Counted from the stretch's first letter, positions 43,122-52,785 are shown. The stretch: 64,000 nucleotides of DNA from an uncultured Phycisphaerales bacterium (GCA_905480395.1 CAJQQE010000013.1:1-64000); one strand, 5' to 3'. Numbers and translations are program-made. The notes: generated from the letters alone by a model not told the origin.

Positions 43122-44125
43122 GTATCGGCCAGAATCACTGCAAAGCCTTCAAGAGTCCGCGTCGAGTTCTGGGAGCCCCCCGTCTTCAAGGCGAGATCCG
43201 TCCGAACGGCATGATCTAAAAGTGCCGCTGCCTTCCGCCCTCCGAGACGACGAGCGGTCGCCAGTACCGGGCTTGAGTCCGGCCCCCAGAGCTTCAACGC
43301 CTTACTGATCGCCGCCTCAGACCCACCAGCCTCGAACTGGCGAGCCCCCTCATGGAGTTTGCGACAGAGGTCTACCAATGCCCAACTGAGAACCTGATCG
43401 GGGACTCTGGAAATCTCCTTGAGGGCCCGGAACGTCCGAACGGTCCGACCTGCGTCGCCTCCAAGGACCACGCTCTGGATCATCCACCCTTGTTCCTCCC
43501 GGCTCGGCTCCACCATCTCACGAACCAATTCGACATCGATCACCGGCGGGTCGCCGGAGGCCGCCACCGCGAGTTTCGCGATCTCCATGTCGAGGCGGGC
43601 GAGCGATGTCCCGATCCGCTCGACCAGCAGCCCGGCAGCATCTCGCCGAATCACTGCTGAATGTTGTTTCTCCGCCCGAGCCCCACACCATGCGATGGCA
43701 TTGGAGGCATTCGGGGAGTCGCACGCCACAACGACGCCAACTTTGGCGATGGCCTTATCGAGCTTGCCCGGCCGCCAGTCCCCAGTGGTCCGAAGGACGA
43801 GCGTGGCCTCCTCCATGGTGCACGCGGCAAAGGCTTCAAGCCCCCGTCGATGCGACTCTCGCTTGACGAAGGCATCGGCATTCTCGAGCACGATCAATTT
43901 GTGGGACTGCATGAGCCCGTAACTGCGAATCTCGTCCAGCAGCGTGGCCAAGTCAGTGGTCGCACCTTCGAAGTCGAATCGAGCCGGGGGCCCGCCGTTG
44001 GCCGACTCCAGACCGGTCTCGATCATCCGCAGATATTGGGCCTGGAGGTAGCTCTCCTTGCCTTTGAGCAAGATGATCCGGTGCAGGGGATCAAAGGAAT
44101 ACGGCTTGGAGGGTGCCTTGGCCAT
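43097..44125 (-). CDS. holA: DNA polymerase III delta subunit
   Basis: HolA opens and loads the sliding clamp as part of the clamp loader. The 342-residue protein has the delta-type N-terminal fold (FDPLHRIILLKGKESYLQAQ, IRSYGLMQSHKLIVLENAD), the central domain (DMEIAKLAVAASGDPPVIDVELV) and the C-terminal collar (LSWALVDLCRKLHEGARQF). Delta has degenerate ATPase motifs, as seen here. The ATG at 44125 is chosen because the homologous core begins soon after. It is divergent from the histidine kinase gene, with 77 bases between the starts. Confidence 0.85.
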   Translation of the reverse strand: MAKAPSKPYSFDPLHRIILLKGKESYLQAQYLRMIETGLESANGGPPARFDFEGATTDLATLLDEIRSYGLMQSHKLIVLENADAFVKRESHRRGLEAFAACTMEEATLVLRTTGDWRPGKLDKAIAKVGVVVACDSPNASNAIAWCGARAEKQHSAVIRRDAAGLLVERIGTSLARLDMEIAKLAVAASGDPPVIDVELVREMVEPSREEQGWMIQSVVLGGDAGRTVRTFRALKEISRVPDQVLSWALVDLCRKLHEGARQFEAGGSEAAISKALKLWGPDSSPVLATARRLGGRKAAALLDHAVRTDLALKTGGSQNSTRTLEGFAVILADTCGGRRRS

Positions 44126-44202
44126 TGGTGCCAATGGTACTCCGAGCCGGCCCGAAGCCGTACGGCGAACCGTGCCGGGGTGACCTGCCATAGACTTCGA
44201 GC

Positions 44203-45780
44203 GTGTATTCATTGCTCGTTGTTGAAGGACCCGATGCCGGCGCTCGATTTCCGCTTCCCGAGCGGGAACCGCAGTTGATCGGTCGTTCAACGGAGGCGAT
44301 TCCCATCCGCGACGACTCGGTGAGTCGACGACACGCTGAATTGACGCCGGACCAAGGTCGCTGGTGGATCCGAGACCTCGACAGTCACAACGGCACCTTT
44401 GTAAACGATGCCCCAGTGCTCGAACGGGTTCCGCTCGGCCCCGGCGATCGGATCCGGTGCGGCGATACCGTGCTGGTCTTGATCCACTCGGAGGAGGCCC
44501 ACTCCCAGGGTGGGATCCGCGCTGCTGATCCAACGCTGACCACCGTCACCGTGCTCCCGGAGGATGCACCCACGCTGATCTCGGACCACCGGCTCCTTCC
44601 ACTTCTGGAGCTTGCAACCGAGACGGACCCCACATTGATGGTCGCCGGGTTGTGCGCCGTGACGTGCGAATTGATGGGTGCCGATGCCGCCGTACTGATC
44701 CGTTTGAATGCTCAGGGTGCGGCGATCGGCAGCCCGATCATCCGATCTGCCACTGGCGAAGCGACCGAGACCCCTGTGGAGCTTCCCCGCCAGCTGATTC
44801 AGGCGGCGCTCGAATCGGAACGGCCACGGATCGCCCTGATCGAGGGCGGACCTGCGATGATGGCCGTGGCCATCCGTGATTCGGGCCTTCCCCCAGCGAT
44901 TCTTGCCGTGAACCGCACGCAGACCCGCCCATGGCAGCGGGCGGAACAGGATCTTCTGGCACTGATCGGCAACGTCGGGGCGCTGCTTCTGGTGGCTGCC
45001 GACCGGATGACCCATGCCAGCCGGACGGAGCGGCTCGCCGCGATGGGTGAGGCGATTGCCGCGTTGAGCCACTCGATCAAGAACATCCTTCAGGGGCTGC
45101 GTGGAGGCGCCGACGCCGTCGAACTCGCCTTGAATCGCGACAACATCGAGTTGGCACGGCAAGGTTGGACGATCCTCGCGCGAAATCTCGATCGCATCCT
45201 GGCCTTGAGCCTCAACATGCTGGTCTACTCCAAGGACCGTGGCCTTGATCTCGAACCCAGACGCCCGGGTGCCGTGGCCCAAGACGCCGTGGAATTGCTG
45301 GCGGCCTCCGCCCTTCGGCGACAGATCGACCTTGAGTGCCGGCCAGATCCCAATGAGCCCCCGATTCCGATCGATGCCGATGCCCTCCATCAGGTCATCC
45401 TCAACTTGGTCGGGAATGCACTGGATGCCGTGGAGGATCGATCCGGAAGGGTCTCAATCACCACGAAATTCGATCGCGAGCATGATCTCGTCGCCATCGA
45501 GGTTCTCGATAACGGACCGGGAATCTCCGCCGACCGCCGAGACCGGATCTTCGAGCCCTTCTTTTCGACCAAAGGCCAACGAGGTACGGGTCTCGGCCTG
45601 GCAGTGGCCCGAAAACTCGTCGAACAGCACCTGGGGACAATCACCCTTCTGGAAGGGAATCACGCCGGTGCGACATTCAGAATCACGTTACCCGCCTCAC
45701 GGTCCGATGAACTCGATGCCGCCGGCACTCGGGGGCCCAAGGCGCTCCCGGATGGGGACCTTGGCGTGACATTCAGCTGA
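44203..45780 (+). CDS. Soluble FHA-GAF histidine kinase
   Basis: A 525-residue sensor kinase with no membrane segment. It starts with an FHA phosphothreonine-binding domain (residues 1-95; [24 protein letters not shown]). A GAF-like domain follows (about 125-270), then a dimerisation/phosphoacceptor helix with the candidate His in [16 protein letters not shown], and a GHKL ATPase ([47 protein letters not shown]). GTG start at 44203. FHA input implies that it responds to a Ser/Thr kinase. No response regulator gene is adjacent, so its partner is elsewhere. Confidence 0.9.
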   Translation: MYSLLVVEGPDAGARFPLPEREPQLIGRSTEAIPIRDDSVSRRHAELTPDQGRWWIRDLDSHNGTFVNDAPVLERVPLGPGDRIRCGDTVLVLIHSEEAHSQGGIRAADPTLTTVTVLPEDAPTLISDHRLLPLLELATETDPTLMVAGLCAVTCELMGADAAVLIRLNAQGAAIGSPIIRSATGEATETPVELPRQLIQAALESERPRIALIEGGPAMMAVAIRDSGLPPAILAVNRTQTRPWQRAEQDLLALIGNVGALLLVAADRMTHASRTERLAAMGEAIAALSHSIKNILQGLRGGADAVELALNRDNIELARQGWTILARNLDRILALSLNMLVYSKDRGLDLEPRRPGAVAQDAVELLAASALRRQIDLECRPDPNEPPIPIDADALHQVILNLVGNALDAVEDRSGRVSITTKFDREHDLVAIEVLDNGPGISADRRDRIFEPFFSTKGQRGTGLGLAVARKLVEQHLGTITLLEGNHAGATFRITLPASRSDELDAAGTRGPKALPDGDLGVTFS

Positions 45781-45881
45781 GCCGCCTCGATCGAGACGCT
45801 CGGAATTCCGCCCCGGCCATCGACGCACCACGATACGGACCGCCGTATCATCCTCGACCTTCTCCCGTCACTCGACTTCGA

Positions 45882-46601
45882 ATGATTCGCACGGACGACC
45901 GCATGCAAGACCACCTGACTCCCACCGCTTTTCCGAACCCCTTCGCGGGCATCGACCCATCCAAGATGGCCGGCCTGCAAGGCGCGATGGACCCCCGAAA
46001 CCCCATCGCCTCGGTGAATTATCAGCGCACCCGAGAGATGTCCATTGACGAGCTGCTGCTTGAGAACCGAGTGGTTTTCCTCATCGGCGAGATCAATCAG
46101 GCCTCTGCGGCTCGCGTCATGATGCAGATGCTCTACCTCGAGAACCAAAAACGAGGCCAAGATATCCAGCTCTACATCAACAGCCCGGGCGGTGCCGTCG
46201 ACGACACCCTCGCGCTGTACGACACCATGCAGTTCATCTCGAGTGAGGTCGCAACCTACTGCATCGGACGAGCCTATTCCGGCGGTTCGGTGCTCCTCGC
46301 GGCCGGACAGCAGGGTAAGAGACACATCCTTCCGCATGCCAAGGTGATGATCCATCAGCCTTACGGCGGCGTCACCGGCCAGACCTCGGACATCCAGATC
46401 CAGGCCGAGGAAATCGTAAAAGCCAAGCGAACCCTCAACGAGATCCTTGCCAGACATACCGGTCAGGATGTCGACAAGGTCGCGGCGGACGGTGAGCGAG
46501 ACAAATTCTTTGACGCCAAAGAGGCGTTGGCATACGGACTCGTCGACGAAGTCGCCGAATTCCCGCCGAACAAGGGCATCAAGTCCCCGGATTCCAAGTG
46601 A
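45882..46601 (+). CDS. clpP1: ClpP-family protease subunit, divergent
   Basis: ClpP forms the tetradecameric serine protease chamber used by Clp ATPases. This 239-residue form has a longer N-terminus than usual and retains the family motifs: YINSPGGAVDDTLALYDTM, VMIHQPYGGVTGQTSDI (catalytic His) and the Asp in AADGERDKFF. Around the catalytic serine it reads GRAYSGGSVLLAAG instead of the usual GQAASMGAFLL. The second clpP starts 24 bases downstream, so they may form a hetero-oligomer as paired ClpPs do in some bacteria. No clpX is adjacent. Confidence 0.92.
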   Translation: MIRTDDRMQDHLTPTAFPNPFAGIDPSKMAGLQGAMDPRNPIASVNYQRTREMSIDELLLENRVVFLIGEINQASAARVMMQMLYLENQKRGQDIQLYINSPGGAVDDTLALYDTMQFISSEVATYCIGRAYSGGSVLLAAGQQGKRHILPHAKVMIHQPYGGVTGQTSDIQIQAEEIVKAKRTLNEILARHTGQDVDKVAADGERDKFFDAKEALAYGLVDEVAEFPPNKGIKSPDSK

Positions 46602-46625
46602 ACCGGTGATAGGAGACGACCGAAT

Positions 46626-47252
46626 ATGACTCTGGTTCCCATCGTGATTGAGAAGACTGGCCGCGGCGAACGGGCCTACGACATTTACTCGCGGCTGCTC
46701 AACGACCGCATCATTTTCTGCGGCGGTCCCGTCGGCGACGAAATGGCCAACCTCGTGGTGGCCCAGTTGCTCTTCCTCGCCAACGAAGACGCCACCGCGG
46801 ACATTTCGATGTACGTGAACAGTCCTGGCGGCAGCGTGACCTCAGGCCTCGGCATCGTCGACACCATGCGGTTCATCCCGAATGACGTCTCGACGTTCGT
46901 CATCGGACAAGCCGCGTCCATGGGATCGGTGATCGCGTGCTCCGGCGCGAAGGGCAAGCGGTTCTGCCTGCCCAACAGCGAAAACCTGATGCACCAGCCG
47001 CTGATCGGCGGTGTTCTGGAAGGCCAGGCCACCGATCTGGAAATCGAAGCCCGACACATCCTCCGGATGCGTGATCAGCTCTACCGAATCTATCACGAGC
47101 AAACCGGTCAGACCACGGAGAAAGTGGCCAAGGACTGCGAGCGGAACAACTGGCTCACGGCCCCTGAAATGGTCGAGTACGGCCTCGCCGACGAGGTTCT
47201 CGAGCATCTTCCGCAAAATACCGGTGGCAAGGCGGCCGACAAGGACGACTGA
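46626..47252 (+). CDS. clpP2: ATP-dependent Clp protease proteolytic subunit
   Basis: A 208-residue canonical Clp[21 protein letters not shown], catalytic Ser in [16 protein letters not shown], catalytic His in [10 protein letters not shown] and Asp in [16 protein letters not shown]-terminal length is normal. It is co-oriented with and 24 bases after clpP1. The usual downstream clpX is absent; a MoxR ATPase follows after a strong hairpin. This copy looks like the active core subunit, clpP1 the divergent partner (inference). Confidence 0.95.
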   Translation: MTLVPIVIEKTGRGERAYDIYSRLLNDRIIFCGGPVGDEMANLVVAQLLFLANEDATADISMYVNSPGGSVTSGLGIVDTMRFIPNDVSTFVIGQAASMGSVIACSGAKGKRFCLPNSENLMHQPLIGGVLEGQATDLEIEARHILRMRDQLYRIYHEQTGQTTEKVAKDCERNNWLTAPEMVEYGLADEVLEHLPQNTGGKAADKDD

Positions 47253-47292
47253 TCCCTCCCGGCGCGGCATACTGTGCGAACATCCCGGGGCA

Positions 47293-47319
47293 CGACGGGT
47301 CGCAGGCAGCGACTCGTCG
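47293..47319. promoter_or_regulatory. Strong hairpin just before the moxR ribosome-binding site
   Basis: CGACGGGTCGC (47293-47303) pairs with GCGACTCGTCG (47309-47319), 11 pairs including one G-U, around a 5-base loop. It is followed by a short T run (ATTTT) and, at 47330-47333, the GGAG in front of ATG 47346. It could terminate the clpP transcript, act as an attenuator, or modulate translation of the ATPase. Confidence 0.5.
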
Positions 47320-47345
47320 GCCTCATTTTGGAGCAACCGCACGCC

Positions 47346-48365
47346 ATGACCGGATCACCGAATCAAGACACCACCGCCGCCATCGAGAAGTTCGGCAAGG
47401 ACTATCGACGCGTCCGCGAGCAAATCGGCCGCGCTGTGGTCGGACATGAAGAAATTGTCGACGGCGTCCTGACCTGTCTGTTCGCCGGCGGCCACGCACT
47501 CCTCGAGGGTGTTCCAGGCCTCGGCAAGACGCTGCTCATCCGCTCGCTCAGCGAAGCGTTGCACCTCCAGTTCAATCGCATTCAGTTCACACCCGACCTG
47601 ATGCCGGCGGATGTCACCGGCACCACCATCGTGGTCGAGAACGACGGGAACCGCGAGTTTCAGTTTCGCAAGGGTCCACTCTTTGCGCAAATCGTGCTGG
47701 CGGACGAAATCAACCGGGCCACGCCGAAGACCCAATCGTCCATGCTCGAAGCGATGCAGGAGAAATCTGTCACGGTCGGTGGCGAGACCCACATTCTCGA
47801 CAAGCCATTCTTCGTCATGGCCACCCAGAATCCCGTCGAGCAGGAAGGCACCTACCCGCTTCCCGAAGCACAGCTCGACCGGTTCTTCTTCAAGCTGCAA
47901 GTCGGCTACTCGACCCGTGAGCAGTTGAGCGAGATTCTCGATCGAACGACCACCGGCTACGAAGCATCAATCGAATCCGTGCTCGATGCCCCCACCATCG
48001 TCGAACAGCAGAAACTGGTACGTCGAGTCGGGATCACGCCGACGGTACAGGACTACGCGGTCCGCCTCGTCCTCGCGACGCACCCCGACGGTCAGTTCGC
48101 CACCCCTGACGTGAACCGCTACTTCCGATTCGGTGCCAGCCCTCGCGCGGCCCAGACCCTCGTGCTCGCCGGCAAGGTCCGAGCGTTGCTCGACGGCCGC
48201 ACCAGCGTCGCGGCCCAAGACATCCGAGAAATCGTGCTTCCTGCCCTTCGGCATCGCTGCCTCCTGAACTTTGAAGCAGAGGCGGAGGGTGTTTCCACCG
48301 ACGAAGTCATCACCAACATCGTCGAGACCCTGCCCACCGAAGCCGCGATCGAACAGACCAGCTGA
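47346..48365 (+). CDS. MoxR-family AAA+ ATPase
   Basis: A 339-residue AAA+ chaperone-like ATPase. It shows Walker A (LEGVPGLGKTLLIRSL), Walker B (VLADEINRATPKTQSSMLEAM), sensor 1 (FFVMATQNPVEQEGTYPLPEAQLDRF) and sensor 2 (GASPRAAQTLVLAGK), typical of the MoxR group that activates or assembles cofactor- and envelope-protein complexes. MoxR genes usually sit next to DUF58 and von Willebrand-type genes; none is present here. The ATG at 47346 directly follows the GGAG site. Confidence 0.94.
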   Translation: MTGSPNQDTTAAIEKFGKDYRRVREQIGRAVVGHEEIVDGVLTCLFAGGHALLEGVPGLGKTLLIRSLSEALHLQFNRIQFTPDLMPADVTGTTIVVENDGNREFQFRKGPLFAQIVLADEINRATPKTQSSMLEAMQEKSVTVGGETHILDKPFFVMATQNPVEQEGTYPLPEAQLDRFFFKLQVGYSTREQLSEILDRTTTGYEASIESVLDAPTIVEQQKLVRRVGITPTVQDYAVRLVLATHPDGQFATPDVNRYFRFGASPRAAQTLVLAGKVRALLDGRTSVAAQDIREIVLPALRHRCLLNFEAEAEGVSTDEVITNIVETLPTEAAIEQTS

Positions 48366-48404
48366 CGCTGGCGACGACGCTCCTTTTTTCGAGAGACCAC
48401 CGAC

Positions 48405-49412
48405 ATGAAACACTTCAGGCTTCAAACCCTCGCGACCGTCGCCGCCGTGTCGATTCCCGCATCACTCTTCGGCGATGCGCTCCTGCTGCTCCAAGAAGAA
48501 TCCGCGCCAGCGGACGTCGCGACGGCGACGCCCACCGATCTTCCGACCGACGAGAAATCGGGCTTCCAAGTGGTCGACTACCGGCTGTCCGGCGGCTTCG
48601 TCCATGAGTTCAGCGCTGATCTCTCTGGCGGCGGATCTGTTTCAGTCGACCGCGGTTTTGCGGCATTTAAGGTCGGCTTCGAAGTCGGCGAGGACGTGAC
48701 TGGGAGCATCGGCATCGCGTGGGGAAGCGATTGGTACGACTTTGATGGAACCTCCGAACTCTCGCCATCCCCGAACACCGAACCCTGGTCTGACATCCAA
48801 GCGATCGCGTTGCTTGGCCGCGGAACTTGGAAGATCGACGAGCGATGGTCCGCCACCATGGGCCTCGACTTGCGGTTTGCCGGCGAACGCAATGCCGACG
48901 TTGGAGACTCCATGACCTTCGGCGGCCTTGGCGCCGTCAGCTATGCATTCAGTAAGACCTTCTCCCTCGGCGCCGGTGCCATCGTCTCTTCGCAGATCGA
49001 AGATTCCATCCTCGTGATCCCCGCCCTGGTCGTCTATTGGCAAGTCACCGATACGGTTCTGATCTCAAATGTGCTTGGCCCCGAGGTGTATCCAACCGGC
49101 GCTGGCATCGAAGCCGCCTGGCGGCCGGACGCCCGTCGGGAAGTCGCCATCGGTGGTCGATATGAATCACGACGTTTTCGGCTCGACGATGACGGACCGC
49201 TGGTTCGACAGAAGGGCGTCGGCGAAGACACTGGTTTCCCGCTCTGGGCGAGAGCCACATGGCGCTTCGAGAACGGGATTCGGCTCGACGTGGTCGGCGG
49301 GGTGTCGCTGTTCAATACCTACAGCCTCGACGACTCAAACGGGAACGAGATCGCAAGCACCGATCTCGATCCGGCACCGTTCATCGGCGTGTTCGGCAGC
49401 TGGCGATTCTGA
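48405..49412 (+). CDS. Probable outer-membrane beta-barrel protein
   Basis: A 335-residue protein with a signal peptide (MKHFRLQTLATVAAVSIPASLFG) and repeated amphipathic beta strands with aromatic girdle residues (WKIDERWSATMGLDLRFAG, LWARATWRFENGIRLDVV). It ends in Phe (FGSWRF), the classical recognition signal for outer-membrane insertion. No specific family is recognised. It is co-oriented with moxR, 39 bases downstream, and converges on the MCE-domain gene with only 24 bases between the stops. Confidence 0.74.
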   Translation: MKHFRLQTLATVAAVSIPASLFGDALLLLQEESAPADVATATPTDLPTDEKSGFQVVDYRLSGGFVHEFSADLSGGGSVSVDRGFAAFKVGFEVGEDVTGSIGIAWGSDWYDFDGTSELSPSPNTEPWSDIQAIALLGRGTWKIDERWSATMGLDLRFAGERNADVGDSMTFGGLGAVSYAFSKTFSLGAGAIVSSQIEDSILVIPALVVYWQVTDTVLISNVLGPEVYPTGAGIEAAWRPDARREVAIGGRYESRRFRLDDDGPLVRQKGVGEDTGFPLWARATWRFENGIRLDVVGGVSLFNTYSLDDSNGNEIASTDLDPAPFIGVFGSWRF

Positions 49413-49436
49413 AGCCGGCCTCATGATCACAGACGA

Positions 49437-50906
49437 TCATTCGTCGGTAGGTTCAAGAGGCGACGCACGTACAATGCTCACGGCACCGTCGGTGATCACC
49501 AGAAATCCGATGAGACGCCCGGATCCCGCCTCTGTCACGGCACAGCCCGACTGATCATCGGTCAGACCCGCCTGCGAGTCGATGATGAAGGCGCCCTGCG
49601 ATTTCTCCCATCGGCCTGGCCCAAGGGGGACCGGCCCGGTCGCAGCGCCACCATGAACCAGAAGTGTCTCACTCGGATCGATGACGTGAGTCGACAGCGA
49701 TTGGGCATCCCCAGAGATTGCACCAGTGACTTCGATCGGGAAGTCGCTAAGCCTCAGAACTTGAAACGCTTCCGGAACGGAAGATCCTTGAATCTCAATA
49801 GACTCCACCGATCGCGATACGCCGCCGAATTCGAGCGTGGGATCGATCGCATCCGCTGGAGGCGTCACCAGCGCCGTCGGAATGACGAGCAATCCGTTCG
49901 GCATCAAGGTGACCCAACCTCGTCGGGATCGAGCGCGTCGGAGCAGGGCTGACTTCCAACGAAGGATCGCCCGTACCTTCGGCGGTGATCCGCCCGACAG
50001 ATCGCCCAACGCAATCGCCGGCGACCATTCCAACCATGCTCGCTCGGCTTTCAAGGCGAGACCGAACCGAGTTCCGGTGACCGCGACCGCCCCCGCATCG
50101 GGCGGCGTTGCGAAACCGATCCCACCCGAGATGATCGATTCCAACGAGTCGACATCGGTTCGGAATCCTTCGAAACCAATCTCGAAGGAAACACCACTGG
50201 TTGAAAAGAACCGCGTCCCGCTTCGGATCAGCGGGGCGTATCGCGCTTCGATCAGTACCGTCGACTGAACTCGGGTGGAATCCGAGGTCAACTCAACATC
50301 GAGGATTCGACCGGCTGGCATCCCCCGGTAGGACACCAGACCGCCGCGCCGCATCCCCAGTCGCTCGGATGACACCACCATGATCTCGAGGTCGCCGGAG
50401 GAAGCATCGGTTACGAGCGGCGTCCGATTCAATCCGAGAAAAGGCCCGTCATCGACGTCGCCCGTCCCCGGAATGAGCGCGAGATATCGAGGCCCGACAA
50501 CCGTATCCAAGCCGCGAATCCCGCCGAAGTCGAGCTCGGGCCGTTGAATCCAGAATCGAGTTCCCGCACGGAGAAGCGGACCGGCGTCTGCCTCAAGATC
50601 GGCGATGACTCGAACCCGCCCCTGTCCGTCAAGCCAATCAAATATGACATCACGAACGCGTCCCACCTCGACGCCATGACAGCGAACTGGATCCCCCGCC
50701 TCAAGGCCATGAGCATCGAGGAATTCGATCTCGATTTGCGGGCCACGGCTCAACCAGGCGTCCACCGAGACCCAGATCGTGACCGCGGCGGCAAGGAATG
50801 GAATCAGCCAGATGAGCCGCCCACGGCGTGCCGGCAGTTCCACCATGGCGTCCGGCACGCCAGGCACACCTTGCGGGTCGGTCGCTGAGGCCAAGTCCTC
50901 ACTCAT
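49437..50906 (-). CDS. MCE-domain protein, PqiB-like
   Basis: A 489-residue protein with one N-terminal membrane segment (about 30-48) and a periplasmic region. It has an MCE (MlaD-type) domain (IEIEFLDAHGLEAGDPVRCHGVEVGRV), a second recognisable module (RRGGLVSYRGMPAGRILDVELTSD, YAPLIRSGTRFFSTSG) and a third degenerate one. PqiB-type proteins form tubes proposed to carry lipid between membranes, with PqiA as the inner-membrane partner. The ATG at 50906 overlaps the PqiA-like stop as ATGA, so the two are translationally coupled. The last 150 residues match nothing I know. Confidence 0.88.
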   Translation of the reverse strand: MSEDLASATDPQGVPGVPDAMVELPARRGRLIWLIPFLAAAVTIWVSVDAWLSRGPQIEIEFLDAHGLEAGDPVRCHGVEVGRVRDVIFDWLDGQGRVRVIADLEADAGPLLRAGTRFWIQRPELDFGGIRGLDTVVGPRYLALIPGTGDVDDGPFLGLNRTPLVTDASSGDLEIMVVSSERLGMRRGGLVSYRGMPAGRILDVELTSDSTRVQSTVLIEARYAPLIRSGTRFFSTSGVSFEIGFEGFRTDVDSLESIISGGIGFATPPDAGAVAVTGTRFGLALKAERAWLEWSPAIALGDLSGGSPPKVRAILRWKSALLRRARSRRGWVTLMPNGLLVIPTALVTPPADAIDPTLEFGGVSRSVESIEIQGSSVPEAFQVLRLSDFPIEVTGAISGDAQSLSTHVIDPSETLLVHGGAATGPVPLGPGRWEKSQGAFIIDSQAGLTDDQSGCAVTEAGSGRLIGFLVITDGAVSIVRASPLEPTDE

Positions 50907-51526
50907 GGGGATTCCTCCAATCGAACCAATCGGGAATCGAAACTCATCGACGCCAGAAGACTGAGCACGACCACGCTGGCGAAGATGAACGCCCCCGCGC
51001 CGGGCTCGATCGCGACCAGATCGCCAATCTTGACCATCGCCACGACCGCGGCGACCAGAAGCACGTCGAGCATGCCCCAGCGGCCCGTCCGTTCCACCAT
51101 TCGCCAAACGAAGGCCCGAGTGGCCGGCGTGGTACGAATCTTCGTCGTGGTGAGTACGAACAACCCCGACAGTTTGAGAACCGGAACCACTACCGAACAC
51201 AGAAGAACGATGAGGCCAAGCCAGCCATGCCCGTCGGTGATCAGCGCTGCCGCACCCCGGAGAATCCCCGTCTCGTGGGCATGCCCAAGTTGTTCGACCC
51301 GCATCACCGGAAGTAACACGGCGGGCGGAAAGAGCACCAGCGCCGCCAAGGCGAGCGCCGCGGTCCGATCGCGAGCGCCCAGCGACGCGCCCTCGAATTC
51401 CTCAATGAGATGCGATGAGCAATGCGGGCATCGAAGGCCACGTCGCGGGCCAAGAGATTCCGCCCGCGGCACGCCGGCAACGCCGCCGCAGGTTCGGCAT
51501 CCAAGCAAATCAGACCGCGAATTCAA
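50903..51526 (-). CDS. PqiA-family inner-membrane protein, single-domain
   Basis: A 207-residue protein with an N-terminal zinc ribbon (GCRTCGG...RCPHCSS), then four hydrophobic segments typical of one PqiA domain; classical PqiA has two such domains in about 400 residues. The start is a TTG at 51526 that overlaps the upstream dehydrogenase stop (TTGA). It is encoded directly before the PqiB-like gene, the expected pairing for an inter-membrane lipid system. Confidence 0.86.
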   Translation of the reverse strand: MNSRSDLLGCRTCGGVAGVPRAESLGPRRGLRCPHCSSHLIEEFEGASLGARDRTAALALAALVLFPPAVLLPVMRVEQLGHAHETGILRGAAALITDGHGWLGLIVLLCSVVVPVLKLSGLFVLTTTKIRTTPATRAFVWRMVERTGRWGMLDVLLVAAVVAMVKIGDLVAIEPGAGAFIFASVVVLSLLASMSFDSRLVRLEESP

Positions 51527-52785
51527 GGCGTCTTGACGTCACCGGCATCGGCGACGCTCCGCTCCAGAGGGCCAGTGAATCGCCAGATGGCGCCTTCACC
51601 CGACATTGCATCGCCTTCGAAGGTACAGAGCCAGAGTTCTCCGTCCGCGTCTTCGCCAAAGCTAGAGATCAGAGAATTCCGCAGGCGAGCGATTTCCTTC
51701 GGCCCCTCGATCAGTTCTCCGCCCTCGGCTCGCAGCCCCCAGATTCGCCCCGACTGGTAGTCGGCGTAGAGATAGACGCCAACCGCGGCGGGCCGTGCCT
51801 TTCCGCGATAGACAAATCCGCCGGTCACGCTGATGCCATCAGATCGGGGATAGTCGACGACCGGGTCGATGAACACCGACTCCTCGGGTGGTGTATCCCG
51901 ACCGAACTTGTGGGTGCCTTCGCGATAGCGCCAACCGTAGTTGCCGCCTTTTCGAATGAGATCGATCTCTTCCCACTGATTCTGACCGACGTCACCAGCC
52001 CACAGTTCGCCGGTCTCACGATCGAAACTCATTCGCCAGATATTCCGTAGGCCGTAGGCCCAGATCTCGGGTTTCGCCTCATCGGATGCGACGAACGGGT
52101 TATCCGCGGGAATCTTGTAGGCACGATCACCTTCTTTTCCCGAAGGGTCGATTCGCAAGACCGTCGCAAGTAGGGTCCCGAGGTTTTGGCCGTGGCCCAT
52201 CGGATCATTGGCCGCGCCACCGTCTCCAACCGCCAGATACAGCATCCCGTCAGGACCGACCAGCACCGTTCCACCATTGTGATTTCCAAACGGCTGTGCG
52301 ACTTCCAGCAACACTTCTTCGGACTCCGGATCCGCCGTGCCGTCCGCGGCGATCTTGAATCGACTCAACACCGCCCGTCGGGGACTGCTCGCGGTGTAAT
52401 AGAGGTAGAACGTCGCGTCCGTCTCGACGTCGGGGCTAAACGCCATCGACAGAAGCCCCTCTTCATTGTGCTTCATCCGAACTTCAGGCCGGATGTCCAG
52501 AAACACCGTTGCCTTTGATTCCGTCGGCGTCCGACGATCCAAGACCAGTACCCTTCCCGGTTGCTCAACGACAAAGAGGTCGTCCGGTCGATCGGGCCGC
52601 ACCACAATCTGAATGGGGCGCTTGAGCTTCACGTCGCGGAAGACCCGGATCGGTCGCATCCGTGGAATCTCGGCCGCGGCACTTGGCTTGATGGTCGATG
52701 CCGGGACCAGAGAAGGAGCCGATCCTCCCGGCACGGTCGTGGACATGGTCGTGATGACGAAGACGGCAAGAATCGAATGGAACAC
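51523..52785 (-). CDS. PQQ-type glucose/sorbosone dehydrogenase-like beta-propeller, exported
   Basis: A 420-residue protein with a signal peptide (MFHSILAVFVITTMSTTVPGGSAP) and a six-bladed propeller of the soluble glucose dehydrogenase group. Diagnostic segments are VVEQPGRVLVLDRR, HNEEGLLSMAFSPD, NHNGGTVLVGPDGMLYLAVGD, EIWAYGLRNIWRMSFD, AGDVGQNQWEEIDLI and GGNYGWRYREG. Members use pyrroloquinoline quinone to oxidise sugars in the periplasm, but many are uncharacterised. No PQQ synthesis genes are in the window. It is coupled to the PqiA-like gene by a 4-base overlap, an unusual pairing. Confidence 0.9.
   Translation of the reverse strand: MFHSILAVFVITTMSTTVPGGSAPSLVPASTIKPSAAAEIPRMRPIRVFRDVKLKRPIQIVVRPDRPDDLFVVEQPGRVLVLDRRTPTESKATVFLDIRPEVRMKHNEEGLLSMAFSPDVETDATFYLYYTASSPRRAVLSRFKIAADGTADPESEEVLLEVAQPFGNHNGGTVLVGPDGMLYLAVGDGGAANDPMGHGQNLGTLLATVLRIDPSGKEGDRAYKIPADNPFVASDEAKPEIWAYGLRNIWRMSFDRETGELWAGDVGQNQWEEIDLIRKGGNYGWRYREGTHKFGRDTPPEESVFIDPVVDYPRSDGISVTGGFVYRGKARPAAVGVYLYADYQSGRIWGLRAEGGELIEGPKEIARLRNSLISSFGEDADGELWLCTFEGDAMSGEGAIWRFTGPLERSVADAGDVKTP

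Noticed and set aside
44287-45390. A 367-codon minus-strand frame opposite the histidine kinase
   Set aside because: The kinase and FHA motifs on the plus strand are clear; the minus frame is a GC-bias shadow.
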